This document shows, in pieces, positions 1-11,525 of a stretch of DNA of 64,000 nucleotides. This stretch comes from Xiphydria camelus (Eukaryota; Arthropoda; Insecta; Hymenoptera; Xiphydriidae): NCBI GenBank assembly GCA_963678675.1, contig OY783194.1, forward strand, positions 14,185,334-14,249,333, written 5' to 3'. A program made the translations under genes and the position numbers. The first letter of the stretch is position 1. Each line of letters starts with the position of its first letter. Under the pieces are notes generated by a model that had not been told where the DNA came from, did no database searches, and worked only from the letters and a program-made list of their open reading frames with translations.

Positions 1-280
1 CAGACAATTATTAAAAAAAATGATCGTCTTTTTCTAATAACTTCATTTAACCGAATATACCCACATCACTTCCACGCAACATTGTTCTGCCAGATGTTAA
101 CACATCAATTAGATATCTCTTGCTTGCAATCACATACTGTTTCACATGGTTTGAAGGAAGATATATCTAATTGATGTGTTAACATCTGGCAGAACAATGT
201 TGCGTGGAAGTGATGTGGGTATATTCGGTTAAATGAAGTTATTAGAAAAAGAGACGATTATTTTTGTTAATAATTGTCTG
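1..280. repeat. Near-perfect foldback element
   Basis: The first about 130 bases are repeated in inverted orientation at about 150-280, with ends CAGACAATTATT and AATAATTGTCTG and a short unpaired centre. Because the window begins on the first base of the arm, the element or its neighbours may extend to the left. No coding potential. The inner arm sequence (gacttccacgcaacattgtt-like) is shared with the tandem units that follow. Confidence 0.85.
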
Positions 281-542
281 TAACCGAATACACCCACACG
301 ACTTCCACGCAGCATTGTTTTTTAATTTTTTAATAATTGTCTGTAACTGAATACACTTATATGACTTCCACGCAATATTGTTCTGCCATGTTTACACATC
401 TATTGCAAGTTAGAATGACTAACTCGTTTTCAATTTTTTAATAATTGTCTGTAACCGATTACACCCACATGACTTCCACGCAACATTGTTCTGCCATATG
501 TTTACACATCTATTGCAAGTTAGAATGACTAACTCGTTTTTA
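268..542. repeat. Three tandem copies of the foldback arm unit
   Basis: Units begin at about 268, 331 and 439, each with TAATAATTGTCTGTAAC followed by cacccacatgacttccacgc. The second and third have a 108-base period and both carry a shared tail ending in actaactcgtttt. The first is shorter. They look like partial tandem duplications of one arm of the element at 1-280. Confidence 0.75.
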
Positions 543-645
543 GTTTCTGTAGTTCGACATATAGTTTGCCTTCCTCTTTCTCGCAATGTCTGTAATATAT
601 TAATCAGTAAGTCATTGAAACAGTTAAAACTACAGATTATTTCGT

Positions 646-886
646 AGAATTTTATAGTTAGAGTTGGCTTGAGAAGAGTGCGCTGTGTGTGCTGCGTGAG
701 AGCGAAGTGTCAAACGTCTGATTTCCCGATAGCTGTTAATTCAAGAGATCGAAGTGTTTCGTCTATTATTCAATACTTCGATTTTCCGAATTGACAGCTA
801 TCGGGAAATCAGACGTTTGACACTTTTCGCTCTCACGCAGCACACACAGCGCACTCTTCTCAAGCCAACTCTAACTATAAAATTCT
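646..886. repeat. Foldback element (about 110-bp arms)
   Basis: Starts agaattttatagttagag and ends with the reverse complement. The arms contain a gcgctgtgtgtgctgcgtga stretch, and the loop lies around 755-775. A diverged single-arm relative lies at 24192-24475, where a MITE interrupts it. Confidence 0.8.
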
Positions 887-2555
887 TGACCGTCGGTAAA
901 GTTTCGACAATGTCGGTATATCTGCTTGTTTAATTTGGGATGATACATACGGTATACAGAAGGATAAAAGTATTCCGTACATTTACACTTACCAGCGGCA
1001 TGTGATTCCATTGTAGGTATACTAGGTTATGGAAGTCACAAATTGTTATCTAGTTATATTAGAAATTGTAGTGAAAGCGTTGTTATATACTAAAAACAGT
1101 AGAAAGTTTTACGTTCTGGAGATAGAAGCATCTGACCTCGGAATTGTGATTTTGTGAAGAATGGAAAGTACTCACCGTTATTATGAAATTCACGATTTCG
1201 AGGTTAGACACTCCGATCTCTCGAATTGACACCGACTGTAACTACCGACTCGACTTGTACCGGTATGAATACCGACCAAGCCCGGCCGAAGGTAAATGTC
1301 AAGATCCTGCACCGAGCTCACACGGACACACACTAATGTCGTTAACAGTTCCCCCACCACTTCCATGAAATCACTCCCAAGCGAGCCTAAAGATGTTTAC
1401 ACATCAAAAATATATAATTTTATTTTAAAAGTAGAGACTTTCTGAAGCAATTTAAGATAAAAAGCATTCAAAAATGTTAAATTTTCGATGTTTTACGATT
1501 TTTTTCCCCCCCTAATGTTTGTGCGGCTCTAGAGAATAAACCGTGGAAGTGGGGGTAAACTATGTAGAACCTTTTTTATAGAGAATTTTAAACTCTACAA
1601 TTTGGAATTTGCACTTTTTTCGATATCTCGCTCAGTTTTCGAGTCATTCTTTAATAACCCTTTTTTGGGGTATTTATTATTGTTTTTCAACCAAACCACA
1701 AGAGGAAAAACCGCGATACTTTACCCAGAGCTTTATAGGGTCAAATGACAACGTTGAACAAAAACGCAGCCTGTTTAGCAAAAGTTCGTATTTCAGACCT
1801 TCGTTTACTGGACTAGACGGGCGCCGGGTCACAAACGAAGGGCCCTCGACCGCGTGCTCAGATTTCAGGAGCCTGGCGGGAGGGCACAGAAACCCTCTGC
1901 CTTTCGCTCTCCTCGGACAAAGTGCAGACCCGCAATAAATTCGACTAGGTATTGCGCGCGGTGCACGTGGACTTGTTCGGTGATAACACCAACCGGACAG
2001 CGCCGAATCTGCGTACTCTCCCGGCGCCAATTCTCATGCTCCAGCTCGGTGGTTTCGAAGAATTTCCTTATCCCACCATTTATAGAAAAAAGCCGAAGCA
2101 TACCCCTGCCCCGCTAGCCGCTTTTAAAATCAGAGAGTTAATGGTAGAAATGATCCCACTACGAAAGGAGGCACTACGATTGATGCAGTTTTTTGCGAGA
2201 ATCATTCATACTATCGAAGAGAGTTAAACATTTTGTCTCATATTTCGGTTACCATAATCCAATGTTTATTGCTGTAGACTCGACTGGCGATAGAGTAGAA
2301 AATGTACAAGACGAACAATATTTTTAATTAAAATGTTTAAAAACGATTCAAGGAATAAATTTATATTTTATATACCAGTAAGAGAGACAATGTATATTCA
2401 ATTCGGCCTTTTATTTCCTCGCCTGTTTTCATAATTTCTTTACAGTTTTTCCACGCTTATATTCCCTACTGATTACGTTTCCAATAAGTTTCACTTCCAC
2501 CGAGTGTCATGACACTGACTGTTTTTTTATTTACGTTTGAAAATCTTTCCATTAA
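887..2555. other. Unassigned non-coding stretch
   Basis: No convincing gene. Around 1230-1300 there is weak similarity to 4850-4910 (both hold a gccgaMggtaaatKtcaag-like core). Around 1389-1403 the palindrome GATGTTTACACATC recurs as at 36988-37001. A GC-rich patch at 1800-2050 gives short overlapping open frames on both strands with no recognisable motif. Confidence 0.4.
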
Positions 2556-2961
2556 GGCACGCGACATAAAAATGTAGGATATAACATCAGTTTTGGAAAA
2601 ACACACGATAACGATGGCTCCAAAAATTTAGCTGCATTTATCGCTGCTGTTAAACAGAATATGAATCTTTTCAATTGCTTGGAAATTAAGGAAAATTTTT
2701 TATTTAATATTAAAACAGGTCGTCGTGCATCGGAACCCGTGATTAATTTTCTTTTAAATATAGAAAAAAAATGGACGGGCAATGCAAGATTTATTTATAT
2801 CCGAATGTTCGCAAGATGTTAGCAGATTCGAAGCACTAATCAAACAAAATAAAATTTTGAATTTTGCGAGCTGTAATAACGAACAAAAAGTAACAATTAA
2901 TAATAAAGTACGCGAGGTTCGTATGCAACGTGATCTGTTTGGTCGGATGTTGGGTATATGA
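2556..2961 (+). pseudogene. Decayed middle segment of a transposon protein (PIN/XPG-like family)
   Basis: An open frame runs from 2556 to about 2790 and continues in another frame to the TGA at 2959-2961, so at least one frameshift is present. Joined in reading order it gives about 130 residues with KTGRRASEPVINFLLNIEKK, SQDVSRFEALIKQNKI and QRDLFGRMLGI. From memory, this block precedes the acidic nuclease-like region in multi-domain proteins common in insect and cnidarian repeats, the same family seen at 46450-46924. No start, TIR or intact flank is visible, so it is a fossil fragment. Family assignment is inference from residual motifs. Confidence 0.5.
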
Positions 2962-2984
2962 ATGAGTGAGGCAGCGGATATCGA

Positions 2985-3166
2985 AATAGTATCTTATGTC
3001 ATAAGGCGGAAATCCGAGGTTTTTTTCAGACTGTGTTTAATTAGGTCATAACAGGAGGTATGGTTGGGGGATGAGGCTCGCCGAAGGCCAACCATGCCTC
3101 CTGTTACGACCTAATTAAACACAGTCTTAAAAGTCCGAGGATTCCAACAGAATGACATATACGATT
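2985..3166. repeat. Foldback element, copy 1
   Basis: Inverted arms of about 80 bases: aatagtatcttatgtcat ... with inner ends cagactgtgtttaattaggt and their reverse complement (acctaattaaacacagtc). A diverged second copy is at 3813-3971. Confidence 0.75.
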
Positions 3167-3174
3167 TTTTCTCA

Positions 3175-3256
3175 CGAATGCCCATTTCTCAAAACAAAAC
3201 AAAAACAGAACTATACATGACTCATTTCACGTTGCGTTTATCAGTTTGGAAAAAGG
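3175..3256. repeat. Direct repeat A of a pair (partner 4259-4332)
   Basis: Begins cacgaatgcccatttctcaa and ends cagtttggaaaaagg. The partner inside the 3333-4556 element is about 85 percent alike by eye. This suggests the flank and the interior of that element come from the same repeat family. Confidence 0.65.
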
Positions 3257-3344
3257 ACCCACTTCGGACTAAACAATCTTTTGAGAGCCTGCGGACTCCC
3301 GGTCGGTGTCACGCGGGAAAAACGCCATCTTAAGGCCAAAGCAC

Positions 3345-3690
3345 ATCTAGGCGAAGCGAAGCGAGAAGTTACCTTTTATATTTCCATTGATTCTTATGAG
3401 GTAACGCACACTTGAGCGAAGCGACGCGACGCGAAGCGAAGCGAAGCGCCGCGACCTAGGATAAGCACACTTGTGCGACTGGAAGCGCAGCGAAGCGACG
3501 CGCCGCGAAGCGAAGCTACCTTTTATATTTCCATTGATTCTTACGAGGTAACGCACACTTGAGCGAAGTGAAGCGCCGCGAAGCGAAGCGCGGCGAAACA
3601 AAGCGCGGCGAAGCGAAGCGCGGCGAAGCGAAGCGCGGCGAAGCGAAGCGCGGCGAACCGAAGCGCCGCGAAGCGAAGCGCCGCGAGAAA
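3345..3690. repeat. GCGAAGCG low-complexity array
   Basis: Irregular tandem repeats built on gcgaagcgaagcgcgg, in two blocks separated by a repeated ccttttatatttccattgat spacer (3371 and 3521). The mirrored version (cgcttcgcttcgcc) is at 4478-4540 by the right end. Long Arg/Ser- and Lys/Arg-rich frames across it reflect composition only. Confidence 0.8.
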
Positions 3691-3812
3691 TGTTTATCGT
3701 GGACGGAATGTAATTCGTTAACGGATGTAAAGTTTCGTCGATCACTTCCGTTAACGATTCGAAAATCCTTTCCAAGATAGATCTCGTCAACGAAATGAAT
3801 TTTCCCACACGA

Positions 3813-3971
3813 AATAGTATCTTATGTCATAAGGCGGAAATTCGAGATTTTTTCAGACTGTGTTTAATTAGGTAGTAACACGAGGCATGGTTTGGGGAGG
3901 AGAGGCTACGATTTATATAAACATAGTCTTAAAAACCCGAGGATTTCCACCGAATGATATATACTATTTTT
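3813..3971. repeat. Foldback element, copy 2 (diverged)
   Basis: Same ends and order as 2985-3166 (aatagtatcttatgtcataa ... gaatgatatatactattttt), but the right arm is eroded and the middle altered. Lies inside the 3333-4556 element. Confidence 0.6.
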
Positions 3972-4560
3972 TGTCACTCAGTGTCAAATACTCGGTTTCA
4001 TGGGCGTCCTCGACGCATGTGAAATCATCTTTCACACACCAATTCGTGAAAAGTTGCGCAGTGCGTGAAATAACCTGCGCAGTGCGTGAAATCGTCAACC
4101 TCGTATTTGACACTTAGTGACAAAAAATAGAATTCGTTATTCGGTTGTTTCGCGCCGTTCTAACGAGTGTGATTGCCGTACTCGCTTCGCTCGTGCGGCA
4201 AACTTCACACTCGTTAAAAACAGCGCTTCACGCCCTAATAACGAAAATAACTATTTCCTCACGAATGCCCATTTCTCAAAACAAAACATGTACACGGCTC
4301 ATTTCACGTTGCGTTCATCAGTTTGAAAAAGGCGAAAATGAATGAAAAAGGCGAAAAAGGCGAAAATGACTGACATTTCACGGCGCTTCCCTTCCCTCCC
4401 TTCTCTACCCGGGTATCCATATATGGATATTTTCAGGTATAGCTGTTTATACCTGGTAGAGAAGGGGATAGAATTCGCCGCGCTTCGCTTCGCCCAAGTG
4501 TGCGTTGCACAGCCGCGCTTCGCGTCGCTTCACTTCGCCTAGATGTGCTTTGACCTTTAG

Positions 4561-4620
4561 GCCAAGCGAACGTTGAGACGCAGTTCAGTGAGGGGACGCA
4601 GGGTGACCGTTGCCTCTATA
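4561..4620. repeat. Inverted repeat pair, left member (right member 7014-7075)
   Basis: The stretch from gccaagcgaacgttgaga to gaccgttgcctctata recurs in reverse complement at 7014-7075 with few differences. The two enclose about 2.4 kb of other elements. They may be single copies of one dispersed repeat or the remains of one element's ends. Confidence 0.65.
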
Positions 4621-5057
4621 TCAATAATCTCGGTCAAGATTATCGAATTAATAAAACCGTCCGACCGTCCAACCGAACCCTCCGACCGAGAGTATCTATA
4701 CAGGAATTGGAACGCCTTTGCGTTCAATAGTCAATCCATCCATCCATCCATACGAGATTTCGTGGTTTCGTGCTTTCGCCACTAGCCTGCTGGCGTCGCC
4801 ACCGTCCGGCCTTCATACTCATGTACTCTTCCCTTTGTGGCGACGACTCGTGACCAGTCGGTATTTGTACAAAGCCCAGCCGACGGTAAATTTCAAGGTC
4901 CCTGTAACTGTGCGGTTCTGCTCGGGTCGGGACATCATGTACGTGTGTACGAAGGCTCGCACACTGGAACGCGGCGTCCGTACAAGAACGCTCCGTACTG
5001 CTTCGTACACCAATACAGTAAGCGTGTAGTAGGTATGTTCGTTCATCTCGGCGTAAA

Positions 5058-5224
5058 GTGAGCAGCGAGAACCCGTGTATCTTTATGTCTGCCTTCTCCA
5101 CCCCTCAATTTTTACATCGAATTTTCTCAATAAATATATGTATGGTTATAACCAAAATTATGCTTAGTTACACCATATAAATTGATTATTCTCTAATGAT
5201 AGATTGATAAAGACCAGAATAAAT
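5058..5224. repeat. Dispersed repeat, copy 1 (copy 2 at 21126-21297)
   Basis: Shares with 21126-21297 the order cgtgtatcttta, cacccctcaattttaacatc, gaattttctca, ggttataaccaaaa, tatgcttagttac and gatagagaccaga-like blocks. Identity looks about 85 percent with small indels. Could be LTR or SINE sequence; no tips found. Confidence 0.65.
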
Positions 5225-5737
5225 TTTTCATTTATACCGGCAGAGATCGAGTCGATAGTTAGATTTGGCTTACAGCCCGTAAACACTGTGCAGTTTATTC
5301 ACTGTTTCGATAATTTTAACAAATCGGTGCAAATCGAATGCTATGTTATGAACATAATATCCGGTTTCCACCGATTCGTTAAAATTACTGAAACGGTGAA
5401 AAAACCGCATAGTTTGTTTATTTACGATTTTTATGACTTCTTTCACGAACGAATTGTTCTGGGGAAAATGTAAATATTATCGAAACATTAATTATAAAAT
5501 CATTACATGTTGGTGATTTTATTTATCATTCATAATTTTTAAATCAGTCATCTAGGCTGAAAACATTTTTACCGATTTTCCGTTTATCATTGAGTGCGTT
5601 CTAGTTGCAAAATTCGATGTTCAATTGTTTTCAAACTGTTAACACACGATACGTCGGCTGACAACAATGAATGTGTAGTGACGCGCCACGCCGCTCTTTT
5701 CTCCGCCTTGTCGGAAACTACGCGATAAAGCGATCAG

Positions 5738-5894
5738 GGGCCCCTTTCTCTAACTCACTCGCAAAGTTGCGTATACGCATCTTAGCCAATAGACCAATCA
5801 GGATCAAGTATTCCGTTGTGGTGGGGGTCCTGATTGGTCTACTCGCTGAGAAACGTATACGTTTCTCTTGAGAGTGAGTAAGAGATAGGGGCCC
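5738..5894. mobile_element. 157-bp MITE, PIF/Harbinger-type, TSD CAG
   Basis: TIR GGGCCCCTTTCTCTAACTC at the left and its near reverse complement at the right, with CAG at 5735-5737 and 5895-5897. A sister of identical length lies at 24274-24430 with TSD CTG, so the two show a CWG target. The interior is itself partly palindromic (gaccaatcaggatc ... gatcctgattggtc-like). No coding potential. Confidence 0.85.
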
Positions 5895-5937
5895 CAGGGG
5901 TCTCCTTACCTGAGAACCCTGCCTACGTCACAACTAA

Positions 5938-6151
5938 GGGCCTTTGCACACGACGTTTTTTAAATTAGCTGACGACGCGTGTTATACGCGATTAGGACGC
6001 TCAGCAAACGCAAGGCAGTCGGCAAGTTGTGACTTTTTCACACGATCCTTGCTAATACAACCTGCTAATACGCGCTGATGACGCGCAGCGAACGCGCTCA
6101 TCAAAAAGGCGCATCGTCAGCTAGTTTAAAAAACGTCGTGTGCAAAGGCCC
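5938..6151. mobile_element. 214-bp TIR MITE
   Basis: TIRs about 45 bp: GGGCCTTTGCACACGACG at the left with its exact inverse at 6134-6151. Flanks read TAA on the left and TTA on the right, so a TWA-type target with one change is possible, or a TA target if the tip is one base longer. Confidence 0.75.
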
Positions 6152-6527
6152 TTACGATTGGCAGCTTTATCGCAGCGTTCCGTACCCCGAGGTACATATG
6201 TCGGTCCCTCGTCGAACCTTTGTCTCACGGTTTACGGAATTTCGCTGGAAAAGCAGTCGGTCTTGAGCTTCAGATGCGTACAGTTGCGTATTTTTTTTCT
6301 ATCCACTAAAGCAAGTAGATAACAAACCATACACTAAATGTATAATATTAATAAGCTTCATATATCACGCTTCAGTTCAATACACAATCGAACTCGGCAA
6401 TAATAATAACTGACCACATTCTATCATTTAAAAAAATGTTTCATATTTATCTGACAAAAGAGCACGAAAGAAAATTAACGAAAAAAAAAATGAAATCCCC
6501 CCCCCTTCAAAACATCGACGATGTATG

Positions 6528-6987
6528 ATAGCACGAATTAATAAAATAGCTCCCTTTCCAAAGTAATCATGTAACAACTTACGAATCACCAAAGATAATG
6601 AAAAAATTATGATAAAATTAATGAAATCATTACCGCCAAATTAATGAAAGCAAGTGTGTTGTCAAGGTATGTTGCGTTAATGAGAGAAATAGTACATAAT
6701 TCCATACAATGGTAAACTTTACTACAGAGACTAAAAATAATATAGAGGGAAAAAAAACCAAGAGAGAAGTTCCACTGAAACTGAGAATATATACTCAATT
6801 AACCATTGTATGGAATTATGTACTATTTCTCTCATTAACGCAACATACCTTGACAACACACTTGCTTTCATTAATTTGGCGGTAATGATTTCATTAATTT
6901 TATCATAATTTTTTCATTATCTTTGGTGATTCGTAAGTTGTTACATGATTACTTTGGAAAGGGAGCTATTTTATTAATTCGTGCTAT
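6528..6987. repeat. Perfect inverted repeat, 185-nt arms, 90-nt loop
   Basis: The left arm 6528-6712 and right arm 6803-6987 are exact reverse complements by base-by-base reading, starting atagcacgaattaataaaat. The 90-base loop is A-rich and non-coding. The identity implies very recent origin, gene conversion, or an assembly artefact at a palindrome. Confidence 0.9.
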
Positions 6988-7013
6988 ACCTATATATAGA
7001 ATAAATATATGTA

Positions 7014-7075
7014 TAGAGGCAACGGTCACCCTGCGTCCCCTCACTGAACTGTGTCCCAACGTTCGCTTGGCCTTA
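7014..7075. repeat. Inverted repeat pair, right member (see 4561-4620)
   Basis: Begins tatagaggcaacggtcaccc and ends cgttcgcttggcc, the reverse complement of 4561-4620. Confidence 0.65.
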
Positions 7076-8044
7076 CGGTCTAAAAATAGGCTGGAAAAGG
7101 ACTCAAAATGGGTATGAGTGAGGAAAAACTATTTTATATACTTAATAGAGAGATTTTTATTACCAATAAAGGTACCTACTTCTCGAGTTTGCTGGTGTGA
7201 AATCAGAAAAACAACTAAAGGTTTTTTGAATTCCGGAGGAGGAGGAGGAGAAGGAGGAGGATAATTCGGAGCTGAAAATGATGACATGATTTACGACAGC
7301 GACGAGGATATTGAGTTTGAGGATTATATAGAAAATGAGAGTTACGAAACAGAGTAATTTTAGATTCGATTAGTGTTAGAGATGTATGTTGTATTTGAAG
7401 TAGAAAGAAAAAAAAATGTAATGAAAAAAAATCGATTTTTCACTGTTTTTGAATTTCCAAAATTCGTGAGCGACCTCTAGAAAATTTTTTATCGTGCAGA
7501 TCTTTAGTGACGCTTCTTAAAACATGATAAACTAACATAATCTGACGTGCCACCCCAATGTATATAGGTATTGTAATTGTTTATATATTTCCTGTTCATT
7601 GTATTCGTAAAACAAAAAAAATTACTTTGTAATATCGCTGTAAATATACAATATGCTATTATATGATTATATATATTTTTTGCATTGTAATACATAATTA
7701 ATAACAATATCATTTATATATTTTTCGTATCATTTTCAATGTCCCCGATAGTTGCAAGGATTGCGAGATCTGTGAATATTTTGTTAAGGCCCAGACCTTA
7801 ACAACATATTAAAAAATTGCAACTACCCCACCTTTTGTAGGGCAAAATTCCCCACTGACTGGATTACATGTAGAGTTGCCACATACGAGGGCAGAGTGAA
7901 AAGTCCGATACTTTTCTAGTAGATGGTGGTGCGATCGCGAAAATCGTAGAGTTGAACTCTGTAGAGTTTTTATATATAGAGCTGGTTTCTGCAGAGTTGA
8001 CACCTTCTCTATAATGAGTGCCATCTAGAGAAGAACAAAGCCAG
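7076..8044. other. Unassigned stretch with a short acidic frame
   Basis: Mostly AT-rich non-coding DNA. At about 7237-7352 a GGA run is followed by an open frame ending DSDEDIEFEDYIENESYETE and a stop. Acidic tails like this close the CXC-bearing transposon proteins elsewhere in the window (for example 13692-14323), so this could be a lone 3' exon scrap. That link is weak. Confidence 0.35.
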
Positions 8045-11000
8045 TAGGCCTGTCAAAATCGACACAAAAAATCGCTAAATTCAGAAAACATGATGTATCT
8101 CTGATTGTTTAGTATGTTTTTTGGACCCATTAGGGATATGTTTACCCAAGTTTGCAACTCTCAAAAAGTTGTGGAAAAATTTTTACACACCAAAAACCGC
8201 GAAATTTTTGGACTTGTTTCTGATTCTGCTCTATATCTCCTAAGCCATGCATTCTTCGTCGAAAGATATGCTATACGTTTTTAAGAGCATTAAATTTGTG
8301 ACAAATTAAGCTCAACCGAAGCTCTGTAGGTCAATTGGTTACCAAATTACGGCACTTTGAAAATAGGCCAGTTTTTCCAAAAATTGAAAATTTTAGTTTT
8401 AGACCTTCTTTGGACCGAAATTGCGTCGAAACCATTGATCCTACGAGTAGAACTTGTATAATATAATTTGTAGGCAATTTAATTAGCTTTACATTAAGTG
8501 TAGAGCGGGGTCTGTAAGCCTAGTAGTTCTCTCAAAATCGAAAAAAAATCCATATAAGGTAAAATCACATTTTTCCAGAAATGTACCTAATCACTTTTTT
8601 GTTGCATGAAGTGAGATTTAAACATGCAAAACGTGTTATGATCATATAGGAGGTATGTAAGTTGTATAGATTGTAGGTAGGTACCAATATTATTAGTCAA
8701 CAAGCTAATGTGTGCAAAAAAGGGTCGAGTGGCAGGCGCCCTTGCCCTTGAGGATTGTAGCGGTTCTTTTTTGTGCGTAGGCAGGTGTTTCTTGGTTCCC
8801 CTCTTCCAAGCCTCTCTCCTCACCCCTTCTTTCACGCCACACTATCCGGTTTCTTATCTCGGAGCTCCGAGCTCACAGTACAGTTTTTGTTTCTCCTGTG
8901 AGCAGCTCGTATTTCAATATGTAAGATTGTGTTCAATTTATTTTGTGAATTATTTTCTTTACGGACTTTTAGAACAATAATAAAATGTTAAATAAAATAC
9001 ATAAAAATAAAATAGAAACATAAAACATTTGAATAGGTGTCTGGAATAAGGGCGTATGTTACCAAAAATGTAAAATGGTTTTTTTCATCTATAATGAAAA
9101 TTTATCATCAACATTGGTGAGTTTTCCCCGTACCTATGAAATTGTATTTTTTTTGGAATAAGGGTGTTAAAAAAAGAAAAAATAATCATTGTGAAATATT
9201 CTGGTACTTCCAACTTTAAAACGCTGTCCTGGAAAACAACATACGTCGTTATTCCAGACACCCATTCATTTATCAGATACCTAATAATAGTAATAATAAT
9301 GTTTTTCAACAGTGAAAAGATTCCGACAATGTCAGTGACTCCGGGCTCGTGTTTCATATGTCGGTGTACACTTGAGGACAAATCAGTGGTAGTTGTTAAA
9401 AAACGTGGTATCCAGTCACTAGTTGCCATCAGTGTGAAACGTGGTCTCCAGGAAAGTGCTCAGTTTTTGGAGAAACTAAACAAAGTCAATGTTTATGGTG
9501 CCTGCAGGAAGAGGTAATAATAATAATAATGGTTTTTAATTAATTAATAATCACATTAATTATCTCTTCTTTTCATTCCTTTGTGAGTACTCTTGTACTG
9601 TTCAGGAACAAATTCTTCTTCCTTATCTTCTTTAATCTATGTCTTCTTTATTTGAAGTTTCTTTTATCTTTCCAACTGTTTTATTTTATGCATTGTTAAT
9701 TTCTTGTAATAAATTATTCAGTGTCATTCTTCATCTTCTTTTCTGGCTTCAAATTTCTCAGGTTCATGGACAATTGATTTAGCAAATAGGGAACTTTACA
9801 TGCCAGCATATCTTTTCATTGTATTTTCCATTTCATGTTTTTATCAAAATGTAGTCCAAGATTCTTCACTCTTGATTTCTTTACAATTACAATAATTTTC
9901 ATTTCCATCAATACATTTATTTTCATGGATACTACTCCACAGGTATACTGCCCCACGTAACATCGAAGCTTCTGTTCGTCGTGGAGGAGATAAGACTCCT
10001 TCTCCCCAACTATTAACCTCGAGATCATCTACAGGTAATAATAAAAACTTGTAACGCATCATCGTTAGTTAAGTCATATTAATATATGATTCTTAAAACA
10101 CAATTAAAATCTTTTTCTCATTTTAATTTTACTTCAGGTTCAATGAATCTCCAAAGAATTTGTCTCCTTTGTGGGGAATAAATTACTGAGAAGTTTCTAC
10201 AGCTTCAAAAACGACTTCCTACGTCACGCAGAAATAAGGTACATACAGTTGAATCATTCCACATAAGGGGGACGATTTTCGAGACTGCAAGACGTCGTGG
10301 TGACGATTGGGGTAACCAGATAATCGACCGCCTTGCACGTACGACAGACTTCGTCGCCGCTGATGCCAGGTATCACCAATTATGCTACAAGAAATTCTAC
10401 AGCTTCCCAGGAGCAGTAAGAGAAAAACTGTATCCAGAACCCAAGAATGTTGCTCAGTATATGGAATTCATATTCTCCTACGTTTTAGAGAACAGGGATG
10501 AATACCAGTTTTCTTTGAACCGCCTCATTGATCAGATAAAGACGGCGACCCATCAATAGTGGAAGATATACCTATTAAAGAGAGAGCAATGAAAGTGACG
10601 GCCCAGGGCCATCAAAAACAAGGCGACGAATTTGACTATGTGTCTAATTTGATTGACTGATTGATTGATTAAGTTACTGTACTTTTGATTACTTATGTTT
10701 ATATTAAAATACCTTTCACCGTTTTTTAAAATGATTTCATGCCTTCTTTTTCATTACCAAACCAAAAAACAAAAGATAGGAAAGGTTATGGAACATTTCT
10801 GGAAAAATGTGATTTTACCTTATATGGGTTTTTTCAGCTTTTGAGAGAACTACGAGGCTTACAGACCCCGCTCTACACTTAATGTAAAGCTAATTAAATT
10901 GCCTACAAATTATATTGTACAAGTTCTACTCGTAGGATCAATGGTTTCGACGCAATTTCGGTCCAAAGAAGGTCTAAAACTAAAATTTTCAATTTTTGGA

Positions 11001-11321
11001 AAAACTGGCCTATTTTGAAAGTGCCGTAATTCGGTAACCAATTGACCTACAGAGCTTCGGTTGGGCTTAATTTGTCACAAATTTAATGCTCTTAAAAACG
11101 TATAGAATAGCTTTCGACGAAAAATGCATGGATTAGGAGATATAGAGCAGAATTTGAAACAAGTTCAAAAATCTTGCGGTTTTTGGTGTGTAAACATTTT
11201 TCCACAACTTTTTGAGAGTTGCAAACTTGGGTATACATAGCCCTAATGGGTCCAAATAACATACTAAAAAATCAGAGCTACATCATGTTTTGTTAATTTA
11301 TTGTCGATCTTGGTCGGCCTG
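8045..11321. mobile_element. Long-TIR DNA transposon, Academ-like candidate, TSD CAG
   Basis: Inverted arms of about 540 bp (8045-8590 and about 10790-11321) match closely. The left tip is TAGGCCTGTCAAAATC. The right tip, read inward, is CAGGCCGACCAAGATC. CAG lies outside both ends (8042-8044, 11322-11324). The interior carries a three-exon gene at 9329-10559 encoding Cys-rich modules. The arms contain no open frame. Three other long-TIR elements in the window carry other parts of the same protein, so this is probably a deletion derivative or the 5' half of a larger autonomous element. Confidence 0.75.
9329..10559 (+). pseudogene. Three-exon gene for the N-terminal Cys-rich part of the long-TIR transposon protein
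   Basis: Exons at 9329-9513, 9943-10034 and 10138-10559 are bounded by gt-ag introns (gtaataat donors; ccacag and cttcag acceptors) and stay in frame across both junctions. The first exon encodes CFICRCTLEDKSVVVVKKRG. Joined exons give ACRKRYTAPRN, then CLLCGE, then a TAA, after which the same frame continues to the TAG at 10557-10559. The later part reads RGDDWGNQIIDRLAR and AADARYHQLCYKKFYS. From memory, the paired CxxC modules and the YHxxC motif mark the N-terminal half of large repeat-borne proteins whose C-terminal half resembles 46450-48670. The in-frame stop makes this copy probably inactive. Function (transposase or DNA binding) is inferred. Confidence 0.65.
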
Positions 11322-11525
11322 CAGACAGATATTCTTAAAATTAGAATCGATTTTCCCGTGAAGATTCGAAGACGATGTCGATGACTATAATGGTGTTTTT
11401 TAAAGATTAACAACGCTCATTTTTGGAGAGACATATCTTTCAAACCCGTTTATTGATTTCACTCTGGGTAAGCCCGGTTTAAAGCACTGGTCCCAAATCA
11501 TATACATATGATATTAATTTTGTAA

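Larger units (their letters stand above)
3333..4556. mobile_element. PIF/Harbinger-type non-autonomous element, TSD TTA
   Basis: TIRs start AGGCCAAAGCACATCTAGG on the left and end as the reverse complement of AGGTCAAAGCACATCTAGG on the right. TTA lies directly outside both (3330-3332 and 4557-4559). A 3-bp TWA target is typical of PIF/Harbinger. The interior is not transposase: it holds GCGAAGCG-type low-complexity arrays near both ends, a foldback copy (3813-3971), an inverted repeat with arms at about 3959-3990 and 4101-4132 (ttttgtcactcagtgtcaaa), a hairpin at about 4155-4217 and a direct repeat (4259-4332). Confidence 0.65.

Noticed and set aside
1609..2227. Overlapping frames around 1.6-2.2 kb as a gene
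   Set aside because: GC-rich patch open on both strands at once, no recognisable motif or splice pattern.
3347..3808. Arg/Ser-rich protein on the minus strand
   Set aside because: The frame is produced by the GCGAAGCG array with no start context or motif.
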